Numbered from the stretch's first letter, positions 11,295-23,445 are shown. The stretch is 64,000 nt of DNA from Codonopsis lanceolata (GCA_013146195.2 CM028382.1:59596734-59660733), one strand, 5' to 3'. The notes: generated by a model not told the origin, from the sequence alone. Numbers and translations: made by a program.

Positions 11295-11868
11295 CCCCCC
11301 CCCCACAAGATGAAAGTGGGATAAAATTGAGCACTTTCAACTTGGACAAAAGAAAACAATGGGAAACCTTTCCCAAAGATTTGGTGAAGATATTAGCTAA
11401 CTGGAATTTGGAAGGAAGGTATTGTGGTTGGATCAGGCCTTGTTGAACTTTTTCCCGAACAAAATAACAATCCAGTTCAATGTGTTTGGTACGGGCATGA
11501 TAGACTGGATTAGAGGCTATGGCAATTGCTGCAGAACTATCACAGAATACACTGATAGGAAGCTTTAAAGGAACTTGTAAATCATGTAGTAAAGCCTGAA
11601 GCCAAATAACTTCACTAGTAACAGTGGCCAATGCCCTATATTCTGCCTCTGCTGAAGATCTAGCAGTCACTGACTGCTTTTTAGACAACCAGGATAGGAG
11701 AGAATCACCCAACATTAAACAGTAACCAGAAACAGATTTCCTGTCATTTGGATCCCCTGCCCAATCACTGTCACAGTATGCTTTGAGAATGAAAGAGTTG
11801 TTTGAGGAAAGAAGAAGACCTTGACCTGGACATGCTTTGCAAATGAGAGGAGTATGGAGAGTGGACAA
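11230..11868 (-). pseudogene. Copia element 1: RNase H domain
   Basis: This carries the C-terminal RNase H of the copia polyprotein, which removes RNA from the RNA-DNA hybrid during reverse transcription. Visible motifs are YCDSDWAGDPNDRKSVSG, SSAEAEYRALA, FCDSSAAIAIASNP and ARTKHIELDCYFVRE, in the family's order. It overlaps the upstream reverse-transcriptase frame by about 100 nt in a different frame, so a frameshift near 11800-11870 separates them. The frame runs through the polypurine tract into the 3' LTR. Confidence 0.85.
11295..11304 (-). other. Polypurine tract of copia element 1
   Basis: A run of ten G on the element strand directly precedes the 3' LTR, the expected position for plus-strand priming. 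Confidence 0.75.
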
Positions 11869-13930
11869 ACTGGCTCAAAACATGAGCTGCATATGCTATG
11901 TCTGGTCTGGTTACAGTTAAGTAAAGTAGTTTCCCAAAAAGTTGTCTATAGAAAGTAGGATCTTTAAGAGGTTCTCCCTTGGTAGCTAACAGTTTGTCAT
12001 TAGGGTCCAGTGGTATTGTCAAAGGTTTTGCATTAGTAAGACCCGCTGTGGCAATTAAATCCAAGGCATACTTTCTTTGACTCAAATGGAAACCTTGAGA
12101 AGATCTGGTTACTTCAATTCCCAAATAGTATTTGATTAATCCAAGGTTCTTAATACTAAACTGGGCATCTAAATAAGACTTGAGGGAATCAATTACAGTG
12201 GAATCAGTCCCAGTCACTATTATGTCATCCACATATACTAAAACAACAGTGAATGAACTGTCAGTCTTCATAGTGAACATGGAGTAATCTGCATGTGATT
12301 GAACATAACCAAGATGAACCAAGGACTCTGTTAACTTGGCAAACCACTGTCTTGAAGCCTGCTTCAAGCCATAGATGGATTTCTGTAATTTACACACTAA
12401 ACCTGAATCTTGACCTTTGGAATAACCCTGTGGAACAGCCATGTAGACTTCTTCTGTCAAGTCCCCATGAAGGAAGGCATTGTTTACATCAAGTTGGTGA
12501 ACATCCCAACCTTTTGCAGCAGCTACAACAAGAAGAGATCTAACAGAAACCATTTTGGCCACAGGAGAGAAGGTTTCATGATAATCTATGCCTTCAGACT
12601 GGGTGTACCCCTTGGCTACTAACCTGGCCTTGTATCTTTCAACAGTCCCATTAGCATGATACTTGACCTTGTAAACCCATTTACATCCTACAACCTTTTT
12701 GCCAGCAGGTAGAGGAACAAGAGTCCAAGTATGATTGTCCTCTAAAACTGTTAATTCTTTATGCATGGCATCTATCCAACATTGACTTTTGATTGCTTGG
12801 GTATAGGAACTAGGTTCAATCTGAGCATCTAATGCATTGATAAAATGAACATGATTAGAATCAAATTGGTCATAGCTAATGAAATTATTAATGGAATGCT
12901 TAGACTTGTTCATAGAGGGTTGAACAAAGTCCTTAAGCTTCACAGAAGGAACCCTAGTTCTATGAGATCTTCTGAGAGGAGGATCAGAAGGAGCACTGGG
13001 AGAGGAGGTATTTTCAAAGGAAGAATCAGAAGTGGATGGATAAGGTGCATGAGAAGATGGTGTTGGTATGAATGTTGGTGCAGCAGGAGAAGATGCATGT
13101 TGCAAGTCAGGAACTGGATCATCAACAGGCCAAACTAAGGGAGATTGGACAGAATCAGAAGGTGGAAATGGATGTGTAAAGGTAGGTGCAGACATGGGGA
13201 AAACATGTTCATGGAATTTGACATGTCTACTAACAAAAATCTTTTTAGTCTGAAGATCATACAGAATGTACCATTTGCTGTTGGGAGGATAGCCAAGAAA
13301 CATGGAAGGAATGGCTCTAGAATCAAACTTATCAGGATCATGTATAGAGGCAAAACATAGGCATCCAAAAGTCTTAAGATAAGAGTAATCTACTTTGGTT
13401 TGAGAAATGATTTCATAAGGAATTTTAAAATCTGTGGCACTAGAAGGAATTCTATTGATAAGGTGAGTGGCAGTAAGTAAGCAATGGCCCCAAAAGTGTT
13501 TTGGAAGAGAAGCTTGAAATCTTAATGCCCTAGCCATTTCAAGAAGTTGCCTATGTTTCCTTTCAACAACCCCATTTTGTTGTGGTGTATAAGGACAAGA
13601 AGACTGATGAGTGATACCTAAACTAGCAAGAAATGAGGTAAATTCTAGGTTGAAGAATTCTGATCCATGATCAGTCCTAATATTCTGAATTGTAGTCTGG
13701 AAATGATTTTGAACAAATGCATTAAAATCAACAAAGGTTTTCATGACATGTTGTTTGGTAGATAATAAGAAAGTCCAAACACACCTAGAAAAGTCATCAA
13801 CAATGGTAAGGAAATATTTGCACCCATTCATAGTAGAAACTCTATATGGGCCCCACAAATCACAGTGCAATAACTCAAAACAGTGTGAAGTTTGAGTAAT
13901 GCTAACAGAAAACTTTGTGTTGTTTAGCAA
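11771..13930 (-). pseudogene. Copia element 1: integrase and reverse transcriptase
   Basis: 719 residues. The integrase core comes first, with HCDLWGPY, then VDDFSRCVW, TDHGSEFFN and QQNGVVERKHR. A variable serine/proline-rich linker follows, then the reverse transcriptase with GCKWVYKVKY, YKARLVAKGYTQ, QLDVNNAFLHGDL and the catalytic VYVDDIIVTG. The frame starts inside a 23-bp tandem duplication at 13914-13959 that repeats the CPLAKQ-coding part of the pre-integrase zinc finger, so the apparent start codon is an artefact of the frameshift. Gag and protease lie upstream in another frame. Inactive in this copy unless the frameshifts are assembly errors. Confidence 0.9.
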
Positions 13931-13977
13931 GGGGACATTGTGTTGTTTAGCAAGGGGACAAACGAAATTTTATACAT

Positions 13978-15840
13978 TCATGATTCACGTCTTTGATCTG
14001 TCTTTGAACTGAACATATGAGACAACTGAGGTATTCTTTTCATATTACAAAAAGAGGAATGTCCTAATCTATTATGCCAAGTAACAGATGATGAAGTGTG
14101 AGAAACTCCACCAACTTGGCCAATGAATTGAGAAGAATCAGATTGGAAATTGTCACTAGTGCCTTGTAAGATGAATAACCTTCCATGTAGATCACCAGCT
14201 GCAATGGTGTTCTCCCATTGATCCTGGAAAGTACATTGATTCTTAGTGAATGTCACTATGTGGTTTGAATGAGTAAGGATTTTAGGGATGGAAAGAAGAT
14301 TAAAATTGAAAGTAGGGACATATAAGACATCATGGAGAGTTAAATTGGGAGAAATAACCACTGATCCCTTTTTAGTGACTGTGGCTTGTTGCCCATTTGG
14401 AAGGGAAAGGACAATGGGCTTATGCAAATCAACAACATAATGCATTAGTGGAAAAGAAACACAAACATGATCAGTTGCTCCTGAATCTATTACCCAAGCA
14501 TTCATGCTATGAACAGATGCCACAAAACCATCATAATAGCAAGTGAGGACATTCATACTTAGGTCATTCATACCTGAAGACTGAAGATCAGGATTGGAAG
14601 TAAAAGCAGCAGCAAGGTGATCTTCTGGACTATCTTTCCCTTTCATCATATTCAGCACTTGACTTAGCTGAGTTTTTAACATCTCAATGTCATTCAGAGT
14701 ATCATTGTCATATGTACCTTTTCTCTGCACTTGCATCACCTTAGGCTGTCCAGACTGTGATTTATTCCCTTCTTCCTTAACCTGCTTATGGTTATTAAGG
14801 GAATATGCTGGATGTCCAACAGGAAATCCATGAAGTTTGAAACACTCAGCCTTGGTATGTCCCTCTTTGTTACAGTAGTTACAGTAGATCCCTTTCTTGA
14901 ATGGGGCTCTAGCGTAACCAGTTTTAGGCACATTTCCAGAAGATTTACTGAGGTTTGAATTAGGAAATTTAGGTTCAAGATTATTATAATTCTTAGTGAC
15001 ATTGGGTGCAATTCCACTATATTCAGAAACATAGCCAACTCTTAAGGATTCTTCCTGTTTAACCATGTAATAAGCTTCCCCAATACTAGGCAGTGGTTTC
15101 ATCCTAAGAATTTGACCCCTTATGTTAGCATAGCTGTCATGAAGACCCATAAGAAATTGCATCAATTTCTTTCTTTGTTCTCTCAGTTCCTGTGTTTTAA
15201 CAGCTCCACACCCACAATTATTGCATGAACAAGCTGTAACTGTATCTAAGGCCGCACTCTCATCCCATAGACCCTTCATTTTATGGTAATAAGCCTCTAC
15301 AGATCCTTCTCGTTGTTCTAATCTATGTAGATCTTTTTCTAACTGAAACACTCTATGACCATCAATGTTGGAATACCTCTCCTTCAATTCGTTCCAAACC
15401 ACATAGGCAGATGACGCAAACCTTAAGCTACTACTTATCTCCTCAGAAACTACATTAAATATCCAAGAGATTACCATGTCGTTTGCCCTAGCCCATAATG
15501 GATATAATGCAGAATTGATCTCAGGAACAGGGAATGTGCCATTAATAAGAACCGATTTATTTTTAGCTGATAAAGAAATTTGTAGTGATCTGGACCATGC
15601 ACTGTAATTATCACTACCAGAAAGTTTAGTGGAGATCAGAACCAGACCTGGATGATCGTTGTTGTGTATGAAAAGTGGATGCATATTGGAATCAATGGAG
15701 ATCTCCATTGAAGTGCTTGCTCGAAGTTCCCTGACTCTCGCATCAGCCTCATTGCGATTCGTCAGCTCTCCATTGTTTTCATTCGCCATTGATTTCTTCG
15801 TGTCTTGAGAAAACCCTAGGATTTCGAATTGGTTCCTCAA
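13978..15840 (-). pseudogene. Copia element 1: gag, protease, pre-integrase
   Basis: 620 residues. The gag N-terminus carries NDHPGLVLISTKLSG and NYSAWSRSLQ, the pattern of the plant copia gag domain; the actual gag start may be the internal Met of MANENNGELT. A CCHC zinc knuckle, CNYCNKEGHTKAEC, lies near residues 325-338, the protease DSGATDHV near residue 475 and WHNRLGHSSFCNMKRI of the pre-integrase domain near residue 590. The frame stops just before the zinc-finger cysteines. At least two small indels plus the 23-bp duplication are needed to explain the break. Gag forms the particle and protease cuts the polyprotein. Confidence 0.88.
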
Positions 15841-15942
15841 GATTGATACATCGAATTCAAATTCAGGGATTTGTAAGAAACTGAGAGATCAAGGAACTAA
15901 AGAAAAAGATTGAAGGAAACAGATCGTCGATGTGGATCGTAT

Positions 15943-15954
15943 GCTCTGATACCA
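15943..15954 (-). other. Primer-binding site of copia element 1 (initiator tRNA-Met)
   Basis: On the minus strand the sequence immediately after the 5' LTR is TGGTATCAGAGC, complementary to the 3' end of plant initiator tRNA-Met. This fixes the element's orientation. Confidence 0.92.
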
Positions 15955-16303
15955 TGTGAAGATTATTGAGAGAAGAGAGCATATGCGAATGAATGAATTT
16001 ATGTTTCTGTTAATTGTGTTTACAAGTGTATTATCAGGAGTTATAAACCCGTAAAAAACTACTACTCTAACTCTAACTAACGCTAACAAACAAAACAAAA
16101 CAACCACTAACAAACCAGATTAACAGGATTACAAACAACCCCTCTATACATAGAGAAAATACAGTAATGCCCTTCGTCATCCCCATACAGCTGAGTCATT
16201 ATTTGTCACTGCAGAAAATAGTCTCTGTAAATCACCCTTCATGGTTGTGAACTTCCGAACATGATTGATCTGATTATCATCAGCTTGCACTGTATGTTCA
16301 ATA
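15955..16303 (-). repeat. 5' LTR of copia element 1
   Basis: About 349 bp, homologous to 10955-11294 with small indels, for example an extra CTGCA-like insertion near 16209. It abuts the primer-binding site and is followed outward by the ACGAT target duplication. Confidence 0.9.
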
Positions 16304-16308
16304 ACGAT

Positions 16309-17841
16309 GCATGAACTGAAGCTTTTGCATGCGCGTGTTCGATTCATTAAGAGTATAATCATCCCTTTGCCATAAAAAAAGCCTTTTTGTGGTTAAAAAA
16401 ATTGCGCCCTTTTAAGATTGGTTTTCAAGGTTTGAGTTATTATTTTGTATGATTGAAATATTAGCAGTATTCATGTTCTATATACATGAATTATGATCAT
16501 TGTCAGATAAATATGAGATTTGGACGGGAAATATATTTATGAGAAGCTGTCACATTGTCAGATAAATATGTAAGAAATGGTGAGGTCAAAGTGAATGATC
16601 AAAAATCAAACTTTAAAAACCTTCCATGGAGAAACAGACCTTAGCAATTTTTGGGAAGATTACCACAAAATAGATTTAAGTGTTACGTAACATAAACAAA
16701 GAGTATTAATTCTTACAATTCCAAATTTTCATGATAAAGATACAGTACAAAACTCAAAAACATGGAAATGTTTAATCTTGCAATATTTTTTTGAAAAATT
16801 CTTTCTTTATTATTATTATTATTATTATTATTTTGGTTTCTAAAGGTGACACGAAAGCTCAGGGCTAATCTCCGAGCCATGTAGGACTACTATGACGGTA
16901 AAACTCTTCATACCAAGTCTTAACGACGTTAAAGATTTCAAAATATATTTGCTGAATCATACCTAAACTCGTCACTTTTCTTACATTTGAATTATGTTAA
17001 GGACCATGTATTTTAGTTTGATGATGATTACAAATTAAGGAACCTAAATTAGATCCCCAGTAAGGATTTTTAAAGATGTATCCATGGGATGAAAGTGTTT
17101 AATAAGAACAAAATAAGCCAAAGTCAATAAACAATAAAGTTAAAGATAGAAAATCACATAAATTTGAAAAAAAGTATTATATATTTTGGAATATTTCTTC
17201 ATATACAACCTTTGTCATTAAATACGTACGACTTTTATAAACTATCAAAATCACATAACAAACTTCACAGACCTTTAGAATTAGTAACTCTTGATAATGC
17301 GACATATAAATGACCATGACTAAAAACATATTTTTTTTCCGAAAGAAGTCCTATGTTAGATATTGACTAATGTAATTTTTATTTACAAACATTGTGTAAG
17401 ACACACTCAACCAGAATTGTCTTCTCTGCAATTCTGATATATGGTGACCTTGTCCAATCATGACGTGACTGCCTTGATGCAATAAACCATACCGCAAGGG
17501 GCTACACACCCCCCACCCCCATTGAGACACAACCAACTTTTACAATCTGCGAGGCCAGTCGGCCTCTTCCACCCGCTCTGCCCAGAGGACTTGGGCTATA
17601 ACGTGGTTAGGGTGGGTAAATGGTCTTTTTGGGTTTTCGGGTCCTGACTTGGCCCGATTGGGTTGAATATTTCTCCAAAAGTTAGTTATCGGGTTATTCC
17701 GACCTGATCTCTACAATAAGGGGTTGGTTATCGGGTTCCAAAATAATACCCAAAAACCCGATTGGGTACCCGAGCTTTTGGACTGTTGGACTGCTTATTT
17801 TTTAATTTTTTTAGTTGCCGCTTGATTATGGATGATTCTTA
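16309..17841. other. AT-rich spacer without recognised gene
   Basis: No gene is seen. It includes an ATT microsatellite at about 16806-16832. Near 17600-17770 there is a stretch of GGGTT/CCCGATTGGGT repeats that may be a degenerate transposon, but no ends could be fixed. Confidence 0.5.
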
Positions 17842-18720
17842 GGCTCCATTTGTTTCACGGAAAATGACTTTCGGAAAACGTTTTCCTCATTTTCCAGTGT
17901 TTGGTGACCTTAGGAAAATGCAGTCAACGTAAAAGGTTTTCCGAGTCAACGGAAAATGAATGCTTCTTTTCCGGAAAATGACTTACGGATTCATTTTCCG
18001 TAAATCATTTTCCAAATGTTCGGGCACCCTCCGCCCCCTTTCACAATTGCATATATTTACTTACACACACAATATTTTACTCAACAAAAAAATTGTTTAG
18101 AAATATAAATAACGTTTGTGCATATTATTTATAAATTATAATTTTAATAAATGTTTACTATGTTCTAAAATTAGTGTCACTTATATTATTTAGGGACATC
18201 CTAACAATTGTCAATTTTCTATTTTAAAACGTATTTTTCATATCAATTATCAAAAAATTTATTAGTAATTGTGAGATTGAAAAAAGATAGACATTGATTT
18301 GACACCACTAATAATAAATTGAGGGTTACTAAAGAAAAAATATTTAAAGTTCAACACTATTTTATATTCAATATGTGCATTAATATTATAATATTTTTTT
18401 TGTATTTATTCATATAATTATCAAAAAAAATATTTGTAATTGTGAGATTAAAAAAAGATTGACCTTATTAAAAAAAGATGGTCCTTACTGATTTTCTAGG
18501 GACATCCTAAACATTGTTTATTTTATATTTTTATTTTTGTATTTATTCATATATTATTTTCCGTGACATTTTCCGTGTGTTTGTCAAACATCCGTAAATA
18601 TTTTCTGACATATTTTCAAAAGATTTACCAAACACCTGAAAATAAAATCTTTTGATTTTCCGGAAATCATTTTCCAGAAATTATTTTTTGGAAATGATTT
18701 TTCGTAAAACAAACGGAGCC
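17842..18720. mobile_element. PIF/Harbinger-like non-autonomous element, 879 bp
   Basis: The left end GGCTCCATTTGTTTCACGG and the right end AAAACAAACGGAGCC are inverted repeats. TTA flanks both sides (17839-17841 and 18721-18723), the target preference of PIF/Harbinger elements. Subterminal stretches rich in GGAAAATGAC and CATTTTCC extend the inverted repeat for over 100 bp. There is no coding capacity. A hAT origin is possible but would need an 8-bp duplication, which is not seen. Confidence 0.7.
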
Positions 18721-18893
18721 TTAATCTTTACTTTGAGCCAGAGGAACAATGACCCAAGTTTTCAAACTATTAACACCAACATTTTACCTAGGCAACCCAG
18801 TTCGGTAGTACCCATGATTCCATGAAATAGAAAGTAAACCCACTGCATCAGTACCCATCAATCGTGATTTCATGAAAACAAATGTTGTCCTCG

Positions 18894-19030
18894 TGGGCTT
18901 AGCTCAGTTGGTTAAGAGCTAATAGATTTGGAACATGACTAAGGATCAACTCCTAGCAACCGCAATATGAGGGTTTCATCCTCTTGTGGGGGTGACTCCT
19001 TGTAAGTATTAGTACATGTTCTTTTAGCTA
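18894..19030 (+). mobile_element. Possible tRNA-derived SINE
   Basis: GGGCTTAGCTCAGTTGGTTA contains a good tRNA-like A box (TAGCTCAGTTGG). A weaker B-box-like GGTTTCATCC follows about 65 bp later. The sequence does not fold as a full tRNA and lacks a proper anticodon arm. The 3' limit is a guess. It may instead be a decayed tRNA pseudogene. Confidence 0.4.
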
Positions 19031-19953
19031 CTTAATTACTGAGTTACCGTGACTTTTCCTCTCACATTCTCATGAAAGTGGGGCGCGGGTGCTCTTGAGG
19101 AAGAGTTTCCCTTGTTGGAACATGAAAACAAAAGTTTGCAAATTCAACACTTAGCAAAAGTGGTGATATAGATAAAAAAACACAACGGTAAGGTAATTAA
19201 AAATTTGAAGTTACTCAACTGAAGCGACTGTGGACAGTCAAAAAATAAAAACAAAAAAATACAGATTCAATCTGAAGCACTCATGGAAGAAAACTTCAAT
19301 TTCAACCAAGCCCGACCCTGAACAAGTGTAACATGGGCCTTCGTACAGGACCCAAAATTCTAGAGGACCTAATTTTAAAGATGTGTAGGCCAGGTTTTAA
19401 AAATATATTATATACCACATAATTTAAATGCAAGATTGTCTTCCTGCCCATAGCTTAATTATTACATTTCAAACAAAAATCAAGTTTTTGTTGTTGTTGC
19501 TATTTGACTTTTTTTATTGCTTATGTTTATTTAGTTCTTAACTTTATTAGTAATTGTGTTTTTTTTTTAACTTGAATTTTTAATACAAACATGTTATCAA
19601 GAAAATATCTATCCGGAAGTCAAAAAAGAAAAAGATTGATGGGGTATATCATTTTTGTCATAAATTGTTTAAATCGATGCAAAATAGTAGTTTTCAATAA
19701 AATTTTAATACCTATTTTTCTTATACATTTATATATGTTGTACATTTTCAATACTATGAACAATAAAAAGTCAAAAAAAAAATTATTCGTCTAAAAATTG
19801 TATTTTTATATATTTTTAGGGGGTCTTTTTTTTCTTTTCACCCTAGGCCCCCAAAAGTTCAGGACCAGCCCTGATTTCAACCATAATTAAATAATTTTGA
19901 TTGATCAATTTCAAGCTTAAAACCATTTATGATATTTTGGTATAAATATAATA
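19031..19953. other. AT-rich spacer, nothing recognised
   Basis: No gene, LTR end or clear repeat structure was identified. Short open frames here are AT-rich and lack any recognisable motif. Confidence 0.5.
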
Positions 19954-20185
19954 CTCCCACCGCCTCAAAATTATTGTCATGTTTTGACTTTTTTAGTCAA
20001 ACAAAATGTCTTTCAAAAGTAAATTTGACTTTTTTTTTTCATTTTTTCAAAATCATAAAATACACAGAATTTATAGTATATATTATGTGTTTTATAATTT
20101 TATTGAAGATAGAAAAATTTACATTAAATTTACACTTAAATATGAACTTGTTCAACTTATGGACAATAATATTCAGATTAAGGAG
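19954..20185. mobile_element. Degenerate Stowaway-like MITE
   Basis: It begins CTCCCACCGCCTCAAAATTA after TA (19952-19953) and ends AAGGAG before TA (20186-20187). The inverted match is strongest in the outer bases and in TTATTGTC versus GACAATAAT near the ends. Confidence 0.6.
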
Positions 20186-20187
20186 TA

Positions 20188-21056
20188 ATACTCATCAATA
20201 AATAAAGGTCGGACTCTACAGTTTGCACATGACAAAACCCTTTTTGCAAGTCAACTGCATGAACCTAATTAATTGGAAGGAAAATTCTATCTCCAATTCT
20301 CCATGATGTAATGATGTTACGTTAGTATATTCTATATGCCACTACTTGAAAAATTGATTTTAAAGATGTCCAATTTACAGAGTTTTCATATTAAAATTAT
20401 GTTTTCAAGGATATAAATGTTTAGATTATTTCTATACATCAAATATAATACACTTTTCGTCCCAACAAAATAATCTCATTTAACATGTCAAACGCGCAGT
20501 ATCCTCAGGGTAGATAGCTGATGCTCGCTAAATGTCAGGCATTTTATCGACACAGTAACTGCACGACCATCTTTGTTCAAATATTTGGTTACCTGTGCTG
20601 TATCCACCAAATCCTTTCCGGTACGTAAAAGGAGTCCTAGCCCAATCCTTCTTCAACCTTCGGGGGGAACCCTAAGTTAAATCCTACACCAAATATGCTA
20701 CAAACCTCATAATGTCAAAAGATATACACTACTTTAAGCTATTTTCTGCGCTTTTTATACAATTCTTTCATCACTGTACTAATTCTTGCAGGAAAGGTCC
20801 GTGCTTAGTAATTGTTGACATGTTCGTACAAATTCAAGTCAATTTCAAGCTAGATATCCAAAAATAATTTATTCCATCGTACCCCAGTGCAAAATTCGGG
20901 ATCATAAATAGCTATTAGTAAATGGAAAGACTTTTAATTAAGAAATAAGAACTTTTGGAGATGGTATTTTTCATAACAAATACTCCGTATGATACTTTGG
21001 ATATATTCCACTTTCTAAGCGAAAATTGTACTTTATCAAGTCAAATTTGTTTGCCC

Positions 21057-21059
<3 letters not shown>
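20188..21059. other. AT-rich spacer, nothing recognised
   Basis: No gene or transposon end could be supported in this stretch. Confidence 0.5.

Positions 21060-21108
<49 letters not shown>
21060..21108. repeat. (TA)n microsatellite
   Basis: A TA dinucleotide run of about 48 bp. Confidence 0.95.
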
Positions 21109-21111
<3 letters not shown>

Positions 21112-21310
21112 ATGCTTACTATCTAGTTATTGATGTTTTGACAAATCGTCAAATTACGTAATTAAATGAGGTATTTAGATGTTTAACAATTATAAATAAT
21201 TATGATGTCACTCTTAATTAAAAATGGCTTAAGATTTGGTTAGGTAGCGTGCTAAATTATTCATCCATTATATCCATATGATTTAATTATCGAATACTAC
21301 TAGAATTGTA

Positions 21311-21560
21311 CTCCATCCGTCCCTAAATTATCGTCTTTTTTTTTTCTTTTTCGTCCGTCATCCAGTTTAAAATTTAATTTTTTAGAACACCACTTTTATC
21401 ACTTTACCCTTACTTTTTCATTATACTTTAATTATGGGTCACATACACATGAGCTTTAAATGAAACAACACATTAAACCAATATAAATAATCAAGTCAAT
21501 TGCCTTTTTTTTAAACTGTACGTCGGGTCAACTAGGACGATTATTTAGGGACGGAGGGAG
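21311..21560. mobile_element. Stowaway MITE, 250 bp
   Basis: It starts CTCCATCCGTCCCTAAATTA and ends with the inverted copy closing in GGGACGGAGGGAG, flanked by TA (21309-21310 and 21561-21562). It belongs to the same family as 3394-3649, sharing the TTAATTATGGGTCACATACAC interior. A truncated second copy starts at 21581 (CTCCTTCTGTCCCAAAATTA) directly downstream. Confidence 0.85.
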
Positions 21561-21979
21561 TATCGTTTAGTAAAATAATACTCCTTCTGTCCCAAAATTA
21601 TTTTCTTATTTGATTTGACACACAAATTAAGAAAACAATAATTGACTTAATTATTAATATTTGTATAATGTGTAGTAGATAACTTTTTTAGAGAAGAACA
21701 AAAAAGGAATGTGAACAATAATTTTGAGACCAATTGTGTTTAAAATAATGGACAACATTCATTATAACAAAGAGAAAATTATCCAAATAATCATCGTATT
21801 ATTTATAGGTAACCGATTTGATCAATCATATTATAATATTTCAAATATGATCAATGTATTCAGTAATTGGTTGTGTCTTTGCCGTCAACGACCTGTCTAG
21901 TTTTGTAACAAATATATTGAGTATAAAATGATGGACAACATTCATTATAACAAATGAATTTGAATCATTTTAAAAAATG

Positions 21980-22143
21980 GTAATAATAGGGATACTTTCA
22001 TTTTATACCAAAAATTAGTTACTTAATTACTTGACAGACTATCATTGGTTACACATTTTATAGGTCCTACACTCCTACAACTCTAACCATTGAGAGTGTA
22101 CCAAGTTATTGAGTACCCAATTTTTAGTTTAAAATGAGTGACC
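21980..22143. mobile_element. Fold-back MITE, related copy A
   Basis: An inverted repeat pairs GGGATACTTTCATTTTATACC with the reverse of AGTTTAAAATGAGTGACC, and ATCATTGG with CCATTGAG at the centre. It is related to, but diverged from, the element starting 50 bp downstream. Confidence 0.5.
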
Positions 22144-22192
22144 TAAAAAATATGTAAGAGGGACCTCACCTCAAGATTAGTGTAATTGAAAA

Positions 22193-22364
22193 GGGTAATG
22201 TTTGAGTCACTCTCATTTTGCACCAAAATATGTATACTCTGTGATGTGACACACTCTCATTGGCTAAAGTGCTGGTACCCACAAAATATCCAACCAATAA
22301 GAGTATGACACATCATAGAGTATCAATATTTTAGTGCAAAATGAGAATGACCCTAATATTGTCC
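22193..22364. mobile_element. Fold-back MITE, copy B
   Basis: Almost the whole 172 bp folds on itself: CTCATTTTGCACCAAAATAT near the left pairs with ATATTTTAGTGCAAAATGAG near the right, and CTCATTGG with CCAATAAGAG in the middle. A close relative lies at 30232-30391, so this family brackets the membrane-protein gene. It lies about 145 bp upstream of that gene's start codon, in its likely promoter. Confidence 0.7.
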
Positions 22365-22507
22365 AATCGAAAATACCTACTACATCGCACCTATCATGAT
22401 GTTTTTGTATTTCTAACTGTATTTGACTCTGCCAAACAAATTTGATTTGGTAAAAGTATTAATAGAAGAGGGATCATCTTTCATTCTCCCCTGAAAAGTC
22501 AAACACT

Positions 22508-23445
22508 ATGATGATGCCTAATGACTATGATTGCCAGAACATATTGGCCGAACTAGAAAGGTACGGCAAACCCATGCCATGGATCGGACTCTACATTGCC
22601 GCAGCATCACTAGTTTGCACCCTTGCTATGGCTGCTGATCTCTTTCATGGCTTTCGACACAGTAAGTTTTGGTTCCCTTGCAAATACTTCACCCTCAACG
22701 CCGCTTCACTCACTATGATAGCTATAGCAATGAAGCTGCCCGTTGATCTCAATAGCCCCATGCCACGCCCCATTGATCAGCTTTCAAAGCTCAGTGGAAC
22801 GGCTTTCATGTGTACCATGCTAGCTAACTTTATGCCTTCTTTGGGACCTATGAGCAACACTGAGCTCCTCAGTAACGTCATCGCCGCGGGTATTCTTGTA
22901 ATAACCATTGTCGTGAATATCTGCATCGAGCTATCCACTACTCTAATAATCCTAGGTAACCTTCATATTATGGTTGTGTTTTTCATGATGTCTCTCTTGG
23001 TGATCTTTGTTTCCTCAGCTCTGACACTTCCTGATTCTAAAAGGATTTTAGAAATCAAGTACCGTGAGATGCATAAAAGAGCTTTAGATGAAGAATCCGA
23101 GCACACTGGAAGGTCAATTGTTGAAAAATTGATGCAACGGGTGAGTAAATATTGGATCATGACAGAAACTGGTAGTGCTCAGTTTGTGATGGCTTGTTCT
23201 CCAACTTGCTCTGCTTGTGGAGTGATGTGCCTTCTTATCGCTTTAATTATCATTATAAATTCTACAAATGCACTGTTTGAATTGACTGTGGCACGACCGA
23301 ATCAGGTTCATGGGGAATCAGATTATAAATGGTCATTGATTCCAATACTTGTGATACAGTCAGTTGGGGTTCTAGTGGGTACTATTGCACCAGTATTCAG
23401 ATGGTTCAGCGCCTTAACTTTTAAGTTGTCGCTAAAATGGAGCAA
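22508..23445 (+). pseudogene. Plant multi-pass membrane protein, 5' part (split by copia)
   Basis: The first 312 codons of a plant-specific membrane protein of unknown function. It starts MMMPNDYDCQNILAELERYG; the start is the first of three ATG codons. At least seven hydrophobic spans are visible: near residues 25-50 (WIGLYIAAASLVCTLAMAAD), 58-76, 95-112, 122-146, 155-177, 240-258 and 275-298. A copia element enters after AAATGGAGCAA at 23445, so translation now ends ten codons inside the LTR. The rest of the gene resumes at 28515 in a compatible frame. The family is recurrent in eudicots and, as far as I recall, uncharacterised. The gene appears intronless. Confidence 0.85.

Larger units (their letters stand above)
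10955..16303 (-). mobile_element. Ty1/copia retrotransposon, complete but frameshifted
   Basis: A 5.35-kb element on the minus strand with both LTRs, a primer-binding site, gag-pol in copia order and a G-rich polypurine run. The perfect 5-bp target duplication ACGAT is at 10950-10954 and 16304-16308. The two LTRs differ by several substitutions and short indels, so the insertion is not very recent. Coding sequence is broken at the pre-integrase zinc finger, so this copy is unlikely to be autonomous. Confidence 0.92.

Noticed and set aside
12295..13360. Plus-strand open frames within copia element 1
   Set aside because: They are antisense shadows of the minus-strand integrase and reverse transcriptase.
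18894..18970. A true tRNA gene at the TAGCTCAGTTGG motif
   Set aside because: The acceptor, anticodon and T arms cannot be paired and the B box is degenerate; a SINE or tRNA relic is more likely.
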